A DNA stretch of 64,000 nucleotides from Incurvaria masculella (lineage: Eukaryota; Arthropoda; Insecta; Lepidoptera; Incurvariidae): positions 2,188,501 through 2,252,500 of the forward strand of contig OX335641.1 in the NCBI GenBank assembly GCA_946894095.1, given 5' to 3'. Below, one piece after another: positions 22,109 through 34,057 of this stretch (positions are counted from its first letter, which is position 1; each line of letters begins with the position of its first letter). A program made the position numbers and the translations under genes. The notes under the pieces are model-generated. The model had not been told where the DNA came from and ran no database searches. It was given only the letters and a program-made list of their open reading frames with translations.

Positions 22109-22469
22109 GGCTGTTCCGACCCATATAAAGTTGTTTGCACACATAACGCAAAAAGTATTGCACTTTAAGCCACAAATTAATAATAAAAGTTTAATATAGT
22201 CATATTACTTGCAGCGAAAATAATTTCACAATTTCGGGATTATTGGTTTTGTTACAATTTATTTAAATACGATTTTTATTTAACAGCGCCATCTAACGTT
22301 GTAAAACTTCTAATCGGCAATTACAATGAAACGATTAAACCTGAAATTGTAAATATGTTTTCGCTGCAACTACTATGGCTATATTTAATATTTTTGACGA
22401 ATTTATGCCTTAAAGTGCAATACTTTTTGCGTTCTGTGTAAAAAAAACATTGTATGGGTCGGAACATCC
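22109..22469. mobile_element. TTAA foldback MITE, family P copy 1
   Basis: Bounded by ggctgttccgacccata and the inverse of ggatgttccgacccata, with TTAA at 22105-22108 and 22470-22473. The arms stay complementary for about 130 bases inward (gcaaaaagtattgcacttta), so nearly the whole 361-bp unit folds back. It has no ORF. Confidence 0.85.
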
Positions 22470-22611
22470 TTAACCTGTCCAGTTGATAGAAACGATAAAA
22501 AATTCCGTGTTTTTGGGACAACTTGTTTTTCTGTCGTAGAACGTTTTTCGATCAAGTTACAATTTCAAGTTTTTAGGGTGTCATTGTGACATACATTCGA
22601 GCAGTCGCTCG

Positions 22612-22839
22612 GCTGGTCACAGGCTGTATCTCAGTAACCGTAAATGGATAGACAGCTGAAATTTTCACAAGGTGTGTATTTATTTTGCCGCTATAACAAC
22701 AAATAGGTAAGATTAAAAATAATAATAATTAAAGGGGGCCCCCATACAAAAAAAGTTATTTTTTTTGTATTAAATCTTTTACGATGTTACAGAACCCTTC
22801 GTGTGAGAGTCCGACTCGCACTTGGCCGGTTTTTTTTTT
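22612..22839 (-). mobile_element. family M element, copy 5, one end lost
   Basis: Minus-strand copy that begins inside the element at gtcacaggctgtatctcagt and runs to the ccggttttt end. The array and the gggttccgtaccc end are missing. Confidence 0.75.
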
Positions 22840-23500
22840 CAAAGAAGGGAAAACGTAACAAGCGCGTCTTTTCTGCTGTAACGATGGTATAAATTAGAAA
22901 TTGAGGGTGAAGAGGAAATTTCCCAAAACAGTTTTCCAGCGTAAAACCCGACCCTATCAACTTTTCGTCGTAATTGGTATGTAATGAGCGGATTTTCGGA
23001 CGTATTTCCGTCGAAGTTTTTTATGAGAATTAATAATTCTCTTGGAATATTTTTAAGATAACTTCCATCGAAGTCTTCAATTTATTTCCGGCGCTTTTAA
23101 ATAACGCTGAAAGTGAGAGCTATTTCAGATAAAAATCTTTGAGATGGAGAGTTCATTTGAATTCGAAATTAAATATTTTCTTACAGTCACGCTACATCTC
23201 ATTAATATAGAGTAGGTTAAAGGAGTTCGAGGTATAATAATACAGGGTGTGTGGCAGACAGTTGAACGTACAACAGGGGATAGGTGGAGCCGTCTGCTAC
23301 GTGTTCAGCCCCAAAAATACGACCTAGGCCCCAAAATTATTATTTTTTGTTTATATTATTTATTTCGAAAACTTCCAACCTCAATATTTTTATTTAAAAA
23401 TAATGAAACTGGCAATTTTTATTTTATTTTTATAGAGACTCATAATACAATCTGATAAATTTGATATTTGTGAGTCCTGAATGTACATGAGCCCTCAAAT
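22840..23500. other. no gene recognised
   Basis: AT-rich anonymous sequence. A small ORF at 23249-23455 is not convincing. Confidence 0.4.
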
Positions 23501-23503
23501 TAT

Positions 23504-23806
23504 AAAAACCAGCCAAGGGCTAGTCGGACTCGCACACGAATGGTTCCACCACCACCGGTTTAACACCAAAAAGTCATCTTTATTGTTTGGCCCCTTTGAT
23601 TGTTATTATTATGAAATTTTCCTATGTGTTGTTTTAGCGGCAAAATCAACACACTCTGTGAAAAATTCAGCTTCCTACCTCTTACGGTTCATGAGATACA
23701 GCCCGGACGGACGGACGGACGGACGGACGGACGGTCGGATGGACGGACGGATATCAGAGGCTTAGTAATAGGGTTGCGTTCCCTTTGGGTACGGAACCCT
23801 AAAAAG
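23504..23806 (+). mobile_element. family M element, copy 6
   Basis: A diverged plus-strand copy (ccagccaagggctagtcgga at the start, acggaaccctaaaaa at the end) with about 12 GACG-type units at 23704-23752. Confidence 0.75.
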
Positions 23807-24074
23807 GTAAATAAATCCAAAATTAAATTTTTGCATTGCATTAAAAAAGTCACAGTGATAGATTAATTATAATTTTATCAAAATATCTGCAGTTTGTGCC
23901 ATTTCTAACGGTATGCAATAACCACAGTTTCTTATGAAATAACTCGAGTTGTTCAAACCTCAATTTTAACTATCCGGGCATTTTTTACGGATCTCTTTAC
24001 GGAAAGTACATTGAGATAACAATTACCTGTAAAATTGCTAAAAAACAAATGCTGGATTACTGTACAATGTAAGC

Positions 24075-24195
24075 CGTGTTCATAAAGGAAATGTCCTGGC
24101 ATGCCACCTAATTCCTTCGGGAATAAGGTGTATTGTGCTACTATCATGACTGGGTGTGGTTTAGCCATTCATGTCCAGTTACATAAAAAAGACAA
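24075..24195 (+). mobile_element. SINE tail fragment
   Basis: Matches the SINE 3' part: gtgttcataaaggaaatgtc, ctggcatgccacctaattcc, and an A-rich tail. The head and middle are missing. Confidence 0.6.
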
Positions 24196-24404
24196 ATATA
24201 ATATCTTCACGGATTCCAGGAGATATCAGTGCCAAACGACGTTTATAAGACCAATCGCATTACCAAGACATTTATTGCATATTTTCAATAAATACCTTTA
24301 GCAATTTATTCAATCGAGAATTTGCAGCAGAATATGGGTGACCTTCTTGAATTCCACTGTGACTTTAGGCTGACCTTTTCGAATGAATTTATCCTTGTTG
24401 AAAT
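24196..24404. other. no gene recognised
   Basis: Anonymous sequence. Confidence 0.35.
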
Positions 24405-25040
24405 TGGCGTTTAGGGAACGCGTTAGTAAAAATATCAAACTCCATACAAGTTTTTGCTAGATATTTTGTGGTTACGCCGCACTTAATAATTACATGCTCT
24501 AGAACAAACCAACCCATACCCTCGCCTATACCTATCTCCCCACCACACTCTTCCTACCAAATTCTGCGCCAAAACCGACAGTTGAATATCAACGAACAAC
24601 GCATACGTCAAGTCGAACCGCGCTCTCGCGATATTCTGTTCCGCCAAAACTCTCAAGGTCATCAGTGCTTAAGTGTCTGCGCTATCCTGAAGACCCTAGC
24701 TCGAGGAAGATCTCCGCCTGTGGTCGCCCCTGAAGGCTGCTGCTACTGAGGCTGCAAAGAAAGAAAAGTGCGAGGACTATCAGATCGAAGCGCCCTGCAA
24801 CTAGTCGAAAGTCGGTGGCGCTACCATGTTGTGGTTTTACTTCTTCGAGCTGTCAAAGTCAAACTCGGGCTTCGAAGTCGGCGTAAACGGCAATGTCAAC
24901 GTATTTACAGCGACGATACGTAGCTGTCAAATCAAACTTGAACTCGCAAATGCCTGCTGCGCGCGCTCTTCGATTTCTCCATACATTTGAAGACGCCAGT
25001 AGATCAGTTTGGCGTAAACGCTAGTTTAGGTGACAACTGG
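24405..25040 (-). mobile_element. MITE family R, copy 2, with an internal insert
   Basis: The outer parts match 25387-25712 in the same orientation (tactccatacaagttttt-type start, gatttctccatacatttgaa and the taaacgc end). A foreign segment of about 350 bp (24477-24825) interrupts it. The segment has one 93-codon ORF (24468-24749) without a recognisable domain. Confidence 0.6.
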
Positions 25041-25340
25041 GACTACGAGCTCAGAGCACAGAATCGACGACTTGCTTCGCCGTGCACGTCTGCGCCCAGA
25101 GTGAAACCAAAAGGTCACTTATACATACTAATATTACACTGAACAAAATTATGTGGAAACATTTACTGTCTTAGCATAGTTAAAATTCAGTCATTTGTGG
25201 TAAATTATTTCCCATTACTATTAATGTATTACGGTAAATATCGATTAATAAGCCAAAGCAGTTAATATAAATCGGTTAATTTACATACTAAATAAAAAAA
25301 TAATAAGTAACACTTGTAAACAAATCACACGTTCAGATTT
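25041..25340. other. AT-rich stretch, nothing recognised
   Basis: No ORF or shared repeat found. Confidence 0.4.
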
Positions 25341-26127
25341 AAAGAACCGAATATATGACCAGTGCGTCCTGAGCCAGTAGTCTCAGTTCTCACCTAAATC
25401 GGCGTTTACGTAACTTCGAAGTTCCGCAAAAACGTCAAACTCCATACAAGTTTTTACTAGATATTCTGTGGTTTTACTTCTTCAAGCTGTCAAAGTCAAA
25501 CTCGGACTTCCGATTTGTATGAAAACGCGGAGTGGACGTAAACCGCAACGTCGACGTATTTACGGCAACGTTGAGTAAGATGTCAAATCAAACTCGGCCT
25601 CGCAAATGTTAGTTCGCTTAACGCCCACTGCGCGCGCTCTTCAATTTCTCCATACATTTGAAAACGCCAGTCGATCGGTTTGCCGTAAACGCCAAGTGAG
25701 AACTCAAACTGCCCACTCAGGTCATGACGTACGGATGTGAAACGTGGACTCTGACGAGCGACGTTGTCCAAAGATTGAAAGTTGCCCAGCGACCAATGGA
25801 ACGAGCCATGCTGTGAATATCGCTACGGGATATGGTGCCTAACCAGGGAATCCGCCGACGTACCAAAGTAGTCGATATTGGATACCGGGTGGCTAAGCTC
25901 GAGTAGCAGTGGGCTGGTCATGTCAGCCGAAGAGACGAAGACCGTTGGAGCCACGTTGGAGCACGTTGGAGCCTGGCGGCCGTGGACAGAAAACCGGAGT
26001 GTGGGCAGATCACCCGCCAGGTGGGACGACGACATCAAGTGCGTTGGCGCACAGCAGTGGTTCCGTACCGCTGAAGGCCGGGACGACTGGAGGAAAATTG
26101 GAGTCGCAAACATGTCGACTGACTGAC
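25341..26127 (+). pseudogene. RTE LINE C-terminal remnant, split by a MITE
   Basis: Before the MITE: N-R-I-Y-D-Q-C-V-L. After it: V-M-T-Y-G-C-E-T-W-T-L-T and R-L-K-V-A-Q-R, a stop near 25815, then W-A-G-H-V-S-R-R-D-E-D-R-W and a G-R-S-P-A-R-W-D-D-D-I-K block. This is the same C-terminal region as in the 5678-7009 LINE. There are several stops and a short internal duplication (gagccacgttggagcacgtt). Confidence 0.75.
25387..25712 (-). mobile_element. MITE family R, copy 3, inserted in an RTE fragment
   Basis: The ends are gttctcacctaaatcggcgt and the inverse of gttctcacttggcgtttacg. It is about 326 bp. The host RTE reading frame resumes on the far side, showing that the LINE was there first. 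Confidence 0.7.
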
Positions 26128-26154
26128 TTTTGTCACACCCGCCACACCAGCATT

Positions 26155-26365
26155 AGTAATTTTAGCCCAACACACCGCATTTCAGAAGGAATGTCATGCC
26201 AACACCGCATTTCAGAAGGCATTAGGTGTCATGCCAAGACCTTCCTTTCTTAACACGGCAACATTGAACTAGATGGAAAACACGAACACATTTTCGGGTA
26301 TCAACGTGGGAGTGCTTAACCCTACAACCTATTAGGGGACAGTTTTACATTTATTCCGAATCATG
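26155..26365 (-). mobile_element. SINE body fragment
   Basis: Matches the inverse SINE tail and body (agcccaacacaccgcatttc through ttattccgaatcatggagca). A local duplication of agaaggaatgtcatgccaac is visible near 26185-26235. Confidence 0.55.
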
Positions 26366-26817
26366 GAGCAGGTCGCATTCGTCGCGAAATGTTCTCTTAT
26401 CCACCTCAGAAACAGAAATAGATCGATGCACGCGCGAGGGAGTCATTTCTGCCTCGTGCATGTACCGATCTCTTTCTGTTCCCACGACCTATCGAATAAG
26501 AGTGTAAGAGGTGAGTCGCCCAAAAATACAGACCACTACGTCAGATTAGATAACTTAATTGAGGCTCAGGTTGGATCATGGTTCATAACTATTCTGCGAA
26601 GTTGCCTCCCAGTAACTGTAGTGTATGTTCCCCGAACAAACGTGACGCACACACTTAAAATGTAATTATTTGTTCGAGATTTTTTTCGTCGCCTCCTAAC
26701 GAATTTTATAAAACAGATCCCTTAGCTTCAGCGAAAGGCTGATCACTTTTTGATGTTGTCATTTATTTAATTGTGTGGCTGTGTGGTTTTTGTGTCGTAT
26801 GCAGCCCTACAATACAA
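26366..26817. other. no gene recognised
   Basis: The ORF at 26363-26665 overlaps SINE sequence at its start and has no domain. Confidence 0.4.
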
Positions 26818-27062
26818 CATATAAATACAGCCCAACACACAGCAATCCCGAAGGAATTAGATGCCATGCCAGAACCTTCCCTTAACGGGCACGGCTACAT
26901 TTAACTGGATGGAAAAGGATTCCAAACTATGGAACAGCTCGCATTCGTAACGAGAATGCATTCATCCAAATAAGAAACAGAAAGAAAATGATGGCGGGGA
27001 TTTGAATTCAGACCTTCGAGATGGAGTGTAAGTCCACCTGCCCTTGAGCCACGAGCCGCTCA
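26818..27062 (-). mobile_element. tRNA-headed SINE, internally deleted
   Basis: The inverse copy ends in the tRNA-like head (gatttgaattcagacc B-box inverse, cacgagccgctca). The central gggtttaagccc part is missing. Confidence 0.65.
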
Positions 27063-28160
27063 ACATATGTATATAGTTCTTAACTAAGTTAGAGAATACC
27101 TTTAAGAATAAGAGAACATTCCCTCAACTGGTTTGTTCTGATAAAAAATAAATTCGACGAATTGAGAACCTCCTCCTTTTTTGAAGTTGGTTAATAATAA
27201 CTTGAAGTGCAAGAACGATAGTAAAAATGATTGACTTAGGTTTTTCATTTACGTGTAAACCCCACCTAATAATGGATAAATTGTTGATTTTCACCAGCGT
27301 CACTTTAATAATACCTCATTGTATTTTTTGAGACACCTCTTTGAACTTTAACATTTCGTTGACCTTTTAGCCGTATTCCGATATCTTATTGAAATCCCGA
27401 GAAGAAAATGTGATATCTTTCTTTTAAATTGCGCCTTGGGACTCTCTTGGTATTCGAGTTTTATTTGCATTTTAAGGATAGCAGCCCTATTTTAAGGACT
27501 AACGACTGCTCGAATGTATGTCACAATGACACCTTGTGTTTGTTTATGTTACGCTTAGAGACCGATGTTGGTTCAAGGCCGAAATCTTTTTTCCTTGAAA
27601 GTTCCTAAATTTTTCCAAGATATACAAAATTAAAAAAAAAAAACATTGTAAAGTATTTTTTTTTCTTGGCATCAACTCTTAATTAGTGAACTCAACATGG
27701 GTACAAATCCAATAAACTTCAAGGAAAAAAAAAAACGGACTTTAACCAACATAGGGCTTTAACCGTAATGTATCTATTGCACTGCGATTTAATTATTAGA
27801 GAAAACATTTAATTAGTTTCGAACAAATTTGCAATAGAATTATATTAAAATAAAAATTCCATTGTATCATTTAATGATAGCAGATTAAGGGCTGATTTTT
27901 CAATAGTCAGATAAACAGCCAGATAACTATTCGACGGATTTATTTACGCTTCTGCTTATCCATCCGATATCGTCATCCGACAGTCGTAAGAAAAGCATGA
28001 AGAAAATCTCCAAAAGATAGTTTTCAGTGATTATTGAAAATTATTTAATAAAATATCAAAAAGTGTATACCTGTAATATTTCCAAAGCTTTTTATTTCTT
28101 CACACACCATAACTAGGATTTTTTAAATATTATTCACATTCTCCACATCGATCGACTTAC
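27063..28160. other. anonymous AT-rich stretch with two known repeat strings
   Basis: At 27155-27185 the inverse of the aaggaggaggttctcaattc repeat appears (see 60628). At 27893-27925 gggctgatttttcaatagtc resembles a transposon end. No gene. Confidence 0.4.
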
Positions 28161-28606
28161 AATGAAGTATGACACAATGTTTTCAACCAACACTTAAATT
28201 TAAATTAACTTTTTTCAGCCACTTAATATGACACTCACACCATACGATACAATCACATAAAGCTTAATTTTAAAAGTGTCTTACACTATTACTCTAAAAA
28301 CTCTCAAAAGCATCTAACAAACGACTCGAATTCGCGTCATTGCGAGTCCACATAACGAACCGAAAACTTTCGCCCCCGAGCCCGGAAAATGCGAAATGAA
28401 GCGAAAAGCGACCGCCCTACGCGCCGAATACTACAGCTTTCATGGGAGCTTGGGAGCGCGGAAAAGAGAGGAGCGATGCACGTGCGAGCGAGACGCGGAT
28501 ACATGTGATGATTCCGCTGAAAATTTTGCGTATATTTGCGCATGTTCTAGTGAAATGCTGCATCGGGTGGGTGGCCGTGAATTGGCGGCTTCAGGCTTTT
28601 TTTATA
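28161..28606 (-). promoter_or_regulatory. candidate GC-rich promoter and first exon, minus strand
   Basis: On the minus strand TATAAAAAAA lies at plus 28597-28606. A GC- and CpG-rich block follows (about 28330-28590) and then ordinary AT-rich sequence to a donor-like CATT|GTAAGT (GT at plus 28159-28160). This composition fits a promoter plus 5' UTR exon. It could serve the minus-strand coding exon at 12175-12397, about 16 kb downstream. Short ORFs in the block (for example 28396-28620 plus) are not convincing. The assignment is inference. Confidence 0.3.
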
Positions 28607-28859
28607 GATCTCAAGGGTGAACACGGCTAAGAAATGGCAAGTTTGTACTGACGAAGGATTACTTGTGTATCAAGGCGGTAGGGCAAAATAAAATACTTGA
28701 CTGCATCCAAACTGCCACTTCGTCCTAATGCTATATTAACCCCATTTGTATCTTCATAAAATTATGATAATATCCCACTTTTTATAACATATTACATTTT
28801 TTGATAACCGACCAAAGATAACCTCTGCTAAAATAACGCGGTGATGTTTTGTGATTTAA

Positions 28860-29343
28860 GGTGGCCCATCCCGCTCATCTCCCCATACAAAAGGGGAAAG
28901 AGGATCACGCCCATATTTCTTGTCAGAGATCCAAAATTTTGCTCAAAATAGCTTTATTTGATCGAACTAGATGTCTGATGATCATTGGCATTGTAAAATT
29001 GTGTTTGCTTTCTAAGTTATAAGGTCCGAAATTTCGAATTTTTCGCGCGTTTTATACAATAACTTTGGAGGTGGATTACGCTATGATAAAGTAAGAACAT
29101 CTTAAAAAAATAAGTCATCAGACGTAGCTTATATAATCAAGATTTATAATCTATTTTATTTCTGTTAGATTTTGGACTACAACGGTCGTGGTTTACTTTT
29201 AGCTATAAGTCGTTTTGTAATAAAAATTTTCGTAAATCTTACCAAATCATACACTATGCACATTGTCTTTTTTATGGACATGTTGCATCTTCCTCATCAC
29301 GGAGCTTGTCTTTTCCTTTGAAACATAGAACGGCCCAGAGCGC
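28860..29343. mobile_element. TTAA MITE, family G copy C, right end lost
   Basis: The left end is ggtggcccatcccgctcatc with TTAA at 28856-28859. It matches copies A and B up to cagagcgcg at about 29343, where it is cut. Confidence 0.7.
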
Positions 29344-32180
29344 GAATTGAGAAAGAATTTGATTTTTTTATTATAATTATGTACTTGAAATGTTGTTCCA
29401 TATATGGGCTCGTGCCTGATTCCTCAGTCAAACTAATAAATATTAGATGTTTATCTAAATGAGGGGTGGTTTTATAGGGATTATTTCAGATTTTATGTTA
29501 TATTTGGATTCAGTAGGTGTGGTGGATGAGTCTTAGATGAATAATATTGTTTTTATTCGTTCAATGCATGAGTTTGAATTAAAAATATTACATTTCAAAC
29601 TAGCCCCACATCATTTTTCGTTTAATTTTTTCGAGGCGACTAGGGGATTTGTCGTTTGTAATACACAGTGGTGGTAGGTACAACGTAGTACTTAATTACC
29701 AGAAGTAGGGGTTACCCCGCCCGGGTTGGTACCATCGCAGTTAAGATGGTTATACTAGCCAATGCGAATAGTTTAATTGCGTTAATTTCCTGATCTCTAA
29801 GGAATGAGAACATGAAAAAAGACATGTATATTTCCAGCTAACGCTCTACCAAAAAAGAAAGAGAAAAATTACAGAAATTGATATTTTAAGCATGGAAATT
29901 TTTTTTGAAGTCAGGTCTCAAATATATTTTTTTTCAAGTTTGCGGCTTATATTGACAATAACTAATATTTATTTCAATACCATTTAAAAGATCTTAATAT
30001 TATCTACCGATTCAGTGAAGAACATGTTTAACTTGTCCCAATTTTTTTAACGAAACAATAAAAAAACCGGTTTCACGCGTTATGCGGGTTGGTCACATTT
30101 AGAAAAAAATATTTCGAGCTGCTCTAACTAAGCGACGTCGGGTTCTGGCTGCCTCGTTTTAATCGCAAAAATTAGTCCAAAATGTTTAAGTATGAGGTTG
30201 CTCTTAAGATGCAATGGTCAAATCGACAATAAAAATTGTCCATGTATATCAGTCCATTTTAATGCATCCTTGCAATAAAAGAACCTGGCATGGCACCTTT
30301 CCTATGGGGGCTGTTGGGCTAATATCATGACGGTGGGTGTGTTATTATTAGCTATCCATCTCCAATAACATAAAATGTTTAACTAATTTTTGGAACTTAT
30401 GAATTTTAATGCCTTGTGTTATTTCCTTTCAACACCTTTTCAGACCTGAATACATATTACTCATGCAAACATGAACTAAGTAACGATTCCAAATATACCG
30501 CGGCCCTAAATCATAATCAATGCTACTTTTGAAATATATTTAGCGCTTTTTTACGTACGCGCATTAGTGGAATCCTCGTTCTGCGCAAGAGGAGCTAGTA
30601 ACAATGGAATAGGCAGCTTCCCACTTGTCTTGCATTACAATTCAACAGAACATTAGTAGCAGTAAGATATCTTCTGTTTACTGTCTAATTTAAATAATTG
30701 AGTGCACAATATGTTATAGTTAAGGTTAGTATGGATTTCTCTTGTTTCTTCTTCAGTCCAAAAATAAGGAGAAATATATTTTAAATTTTTAAATTATCAC
30801 TAACCAGAGATTTTGGGCATTACGCTTAAGGATACAAAATATACTAATATGATCCATAAATTATACACGGTGACCCAGCAGATACAGTAATAACTGTTTG
30901 CATCGTTATATTCAAAGAGTCGGGCTACAAATGTGAATACAATTTTACTTGGCACTTTCAATTTAATAATTTAATTCGGTTTGTTAATTGAAAAGTTTAA
31001 TATTTATTCAAATCTACTGGCCAGCGCCCTTAAATAGGGACGCCACTTGCTTGCCCGCCGATAGGTTGAACCACTTGGTGAGCCTTTTGTAATTCGTTTG
31101 CTTTAAAATTAAAACAAATTTTCTACTCAAAATACAGTATGTTTTATGTATCTAAACGAGGATGGATATATTGATATACCACCGATATAAAAGGGTGTAG
31201 TCGCGTTTATAACCCTAAAACCCATAAGAGGGGATCTACAGATTTACATGGTTTCCGAACCATAGAACAGTTCGCACTAGTGACCAAATGCAATGAACAA
31301 ACTCACAAAGAGAAAAGAAATGATGCACCAACGGGTGGAGATGGACACATGATCTCTGAGTTATTCACAATAATCAATTAGTGTTAGCTTTACAAACAAG
31401 GTCCTAAAAAATTATCCTTATTATTACCTACCTACATATATTTTATATTATCTCTCCTCATAAACACAAAGGTTGACTGGAAGAAATCACTCTTAGTCCG
31501 GCTTTGTGCAGATTTGTTATTGTTTTGAATCGTTCTTGTAGTTGTATTTTTTTCTATATTGCAGAATAAAAAAAAAATTATATCACATGGGACACCCTAT
31601 ACATATAATATTGACATGAAATATTTTTTTATATCTGGTACCGAATCCTCACTTATATTATACACGTGCGTAAATTTAAAGTAATTAATTTACTCTGTAT
31701 TTACTGACTTATTATATACCTTGAGTGCACATAAACGAATTTTGGCTTGAAACGCTTACAGTATATTCAGAGTTGTTTGTCAAATCATGGATTTACTCCA
31801 GATTGTATCCGTTTTGTACTGTAAGTTCCGGAGATAATCTACGTAATAAGATTTGACAGCTCCAAGTTGATTCGTGCGCCCACGTAGAGGCGCGTTCTAC
31901 AAACATTAGGCGCGCTTGCTTATTTTCTTATCCCGTTACAGTATGAATATTTGAACGTGTATTGAAAATAAGAAATGGGCGTTACATATATTTCTTCATC
32001 ACACCCGAAGCTGTCAGAGAAATGTTGACGTGAGAATATTGGTTGTTGATATGGAATATCTTTTAGAATGTTGATAAATTAATACATTTATGACCATATT
32101 ATTCTTACGTATTACCATGTAAATAAACTATCCTAATCCAACATAACCTAGTAAAACATAATATTATTAATAGTATTATT
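29344..32180. other. long repeat-poor stretch with SINE scraps
   Basis: SINE body fragments lie at about 29700-29765 (plus), 30225-30375 (plus, with tail) and 31200-31345 (minus). Otherwise it is AT-rich with no ORF worth listing. No gene was found. Confidence 0.45.
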
Positions 32181-32569
32181 AGTCAACCTCATTGGCCCAG
32201 TGGCGCGATACTTCGGCGATCGCTCTCCGAAGTTAAGCAACGCTGGGTCCGGTCTGGTCTTGGATGGGTGACCATTCGACCGTTGAGAGAGGCTGGCCCT
32301 GGTTCGGATTCCACGTTAAACTGTAGGTCCCCTTCCTTACTTACTAGGTGGTAGGGTTTATCCCGCCCGGGTTGGTACCATCGCATTGGATGAACGATGG
32401 TCGAAGCGGCAATGAAAATTGTCCGTGTTTTCCATCCAATTAAATGTAGCCGTGCAATATAAGGAAGGTCCTGGCATGGCACCTAGTTCCCATGTGGTGT
32501 GTTGGGCTAATACCATGACAGAAGGTGTGGTATTAGCCATCCATGTCCAGTCACATAAAAAAAAAAGTA
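32181..32569 (+). mobile_element. SINE with a 5S rRNA-derived head
   Basis: The head (about 32209-32273) matches 5S rRNA: ccgaagttaagcaacgctgg and cttggatgggtgacc, the internal pol III A and C boxes. From about 32315 the body (ctgtaggtccccttcc, ggttggtaccatcgcattgg, gtccgtgttttccatccaat) and the A-rich tail are those of the tRNA-headed SINE in this window. It is therefore a chimera of a 5S promoter with the shared body. It is not a 5S gene, since both flanks of the 5S part diverge. Confidence 0.8.
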
Positions 32570-33330
32570 AAACCATATATTTTTCAACCTTTTGCTGGTA
32601 CACTTGCTGGTTGAATTTGACGTCCTTCTCGATAAACACGAGTGGAGAGCGACCATTTGCGATCACTGCAGCCCAGGCAATAACAGAAGCAGGCGCTTGC
32701 TTACGAAAGGCAACTCTATTGTCTAAATTCTCGTTGGAATTGCCCTGCAGCCAAACACGATCATATTGTTTTTTTTTTTATTTTCATCAGAAAAAGCAAT
32801 ATTTTCCAGATCAAGGCTTTCAGTGCTCGAGCTCTTTGTAGTCGGACTGCCTTCTGCGCTGAAGTAAGATGCTGTACTTTTTGTATTTTGTAGGGCTTCA
32901 GTTTCAGTTCTTTTTTTTCAGTATGCTCCGAATACTTGAGTCGAACATTTTCTGACTTTTTTCCAATTTTGCAGCACAATGGTGAACATTTCTTTAAATT
33001 CGAGCCTTCGCCTTTCGAACCATATCACTGGTTGTTGCTGTTTTTGGATGACTCCATGCCGTTTAGCAATGCTCACGGTTAGGTTATAACGCTTAATGGT
33101 TCGATGCACTAAGATTTTGTTCACACGTAATGTCGGAGCTCCCGAACGATGACTGGTTGTGAGTTTGCGGCCAGATGCAAAACGATAACACTGTTACGTT
33201 TAATATCCATTGCGAAAAAATATTATCAAATTCAAATTTGTTCCCGCTCTTTTTGCCCCCTGAAAAACGATGCAACAAACTAACGTTTCACGAAAATTTG
33301 GCGCGCTGTCATTATTATTTTGAAAATAGA
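32570..33330 (-). pseudogene. degenerate Tc1/mariner-superfamily transposase
   Basis: On the minus strand, in order: a helix-turn-helix-like part with V-H-R-T-I-K-R-Y-N-L-T-V, then L-K-L-K-P-Y-K-I-Q-K-V-Q-H-L-T, and finally V-I-A-N-G-R-S-P-L-V-F-I-E-K-D-V-K near 32620. The segments sit in different frames with stops between them. The catalytic region after that is lost where the 5S-SINE begins. It is a different lineage from the intact mariner at 34239. Confidence 0.65.
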
Positions 33331-34057
33331 AGCAGTGTGAATGTAGTAACAGTTCGAGTGACGGACCCCGTATACTTTGTTTTTTATTTTTCCTCGAAAC
33401 ATTTCTGCTGCATTTCAAACGTTCTGCGGTTCCCCAGATATGTGGCCCATGTGTCGACCGAATAGGGGATCCAGGATTGTTTTGCTTGGTTATTCGAGTC
33501 CAGCCAGCGAGCATGGAAAGACGGGAGTAGCAACCGATGCTCTTTTGTATGAGGGCGGAGTAGCCACTTTGCTACCGGCCAGCGTCGCCGAATGAGTTCG
33601 CTTACGAATTTGCTTGCTACAGATTTTCTCGGTTTCCAACGAGCAAACAAGTTAAGACCTTCACAGGACGCTATTTAGCTAGCGTAACGAGCATTCGATG
33701 TTGCGCGTCTCGAATTCGTAAGCGAACTGACTACAGTTAGAACTTTCACACTAACTCGTGGCAACGCTGCCTTCCTTGCTCGCTGAGTCCAGCCACGCTC
33801 AGTTAGGCTTCCACCTGCACATAGTTTCCTGTTTCACATCAGTCATATACTACTTACCATCACGCTGAGTCTTATAAGAGGTGAGCAATGGGGTTAAACA
33901 TGAGATAAGTTATTTTATTAGAGGCAGTGGCGGGCATTCACAAACATACATTATTTCCAAAGCTGTGCTTTGTTTAATTATGAAGCAAGAGACCGGGAAT
34001 AGAACTTTGACACTGATAGACAGATACCACGATCACATACCTGCCCAACGACGACTT
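33331..34057. repeat. mixed repeat fragments, no gene
   Basis: The 33490-33560 part (agccagcgagcatggaaaga) and 33720-33790 (acagttagaactttcacact) resemble pieces of the palindrome at 53160-54210. The ORF at 33881-34246 ends at the mariner start and is not supported. Confidence 0.4.

Noticed and set aside
32181..32300. A functional 5S rRNA gene
   Set aside because: Only the internal promoter part matches 5S; both ends diverge and a SINE body with tail follows.
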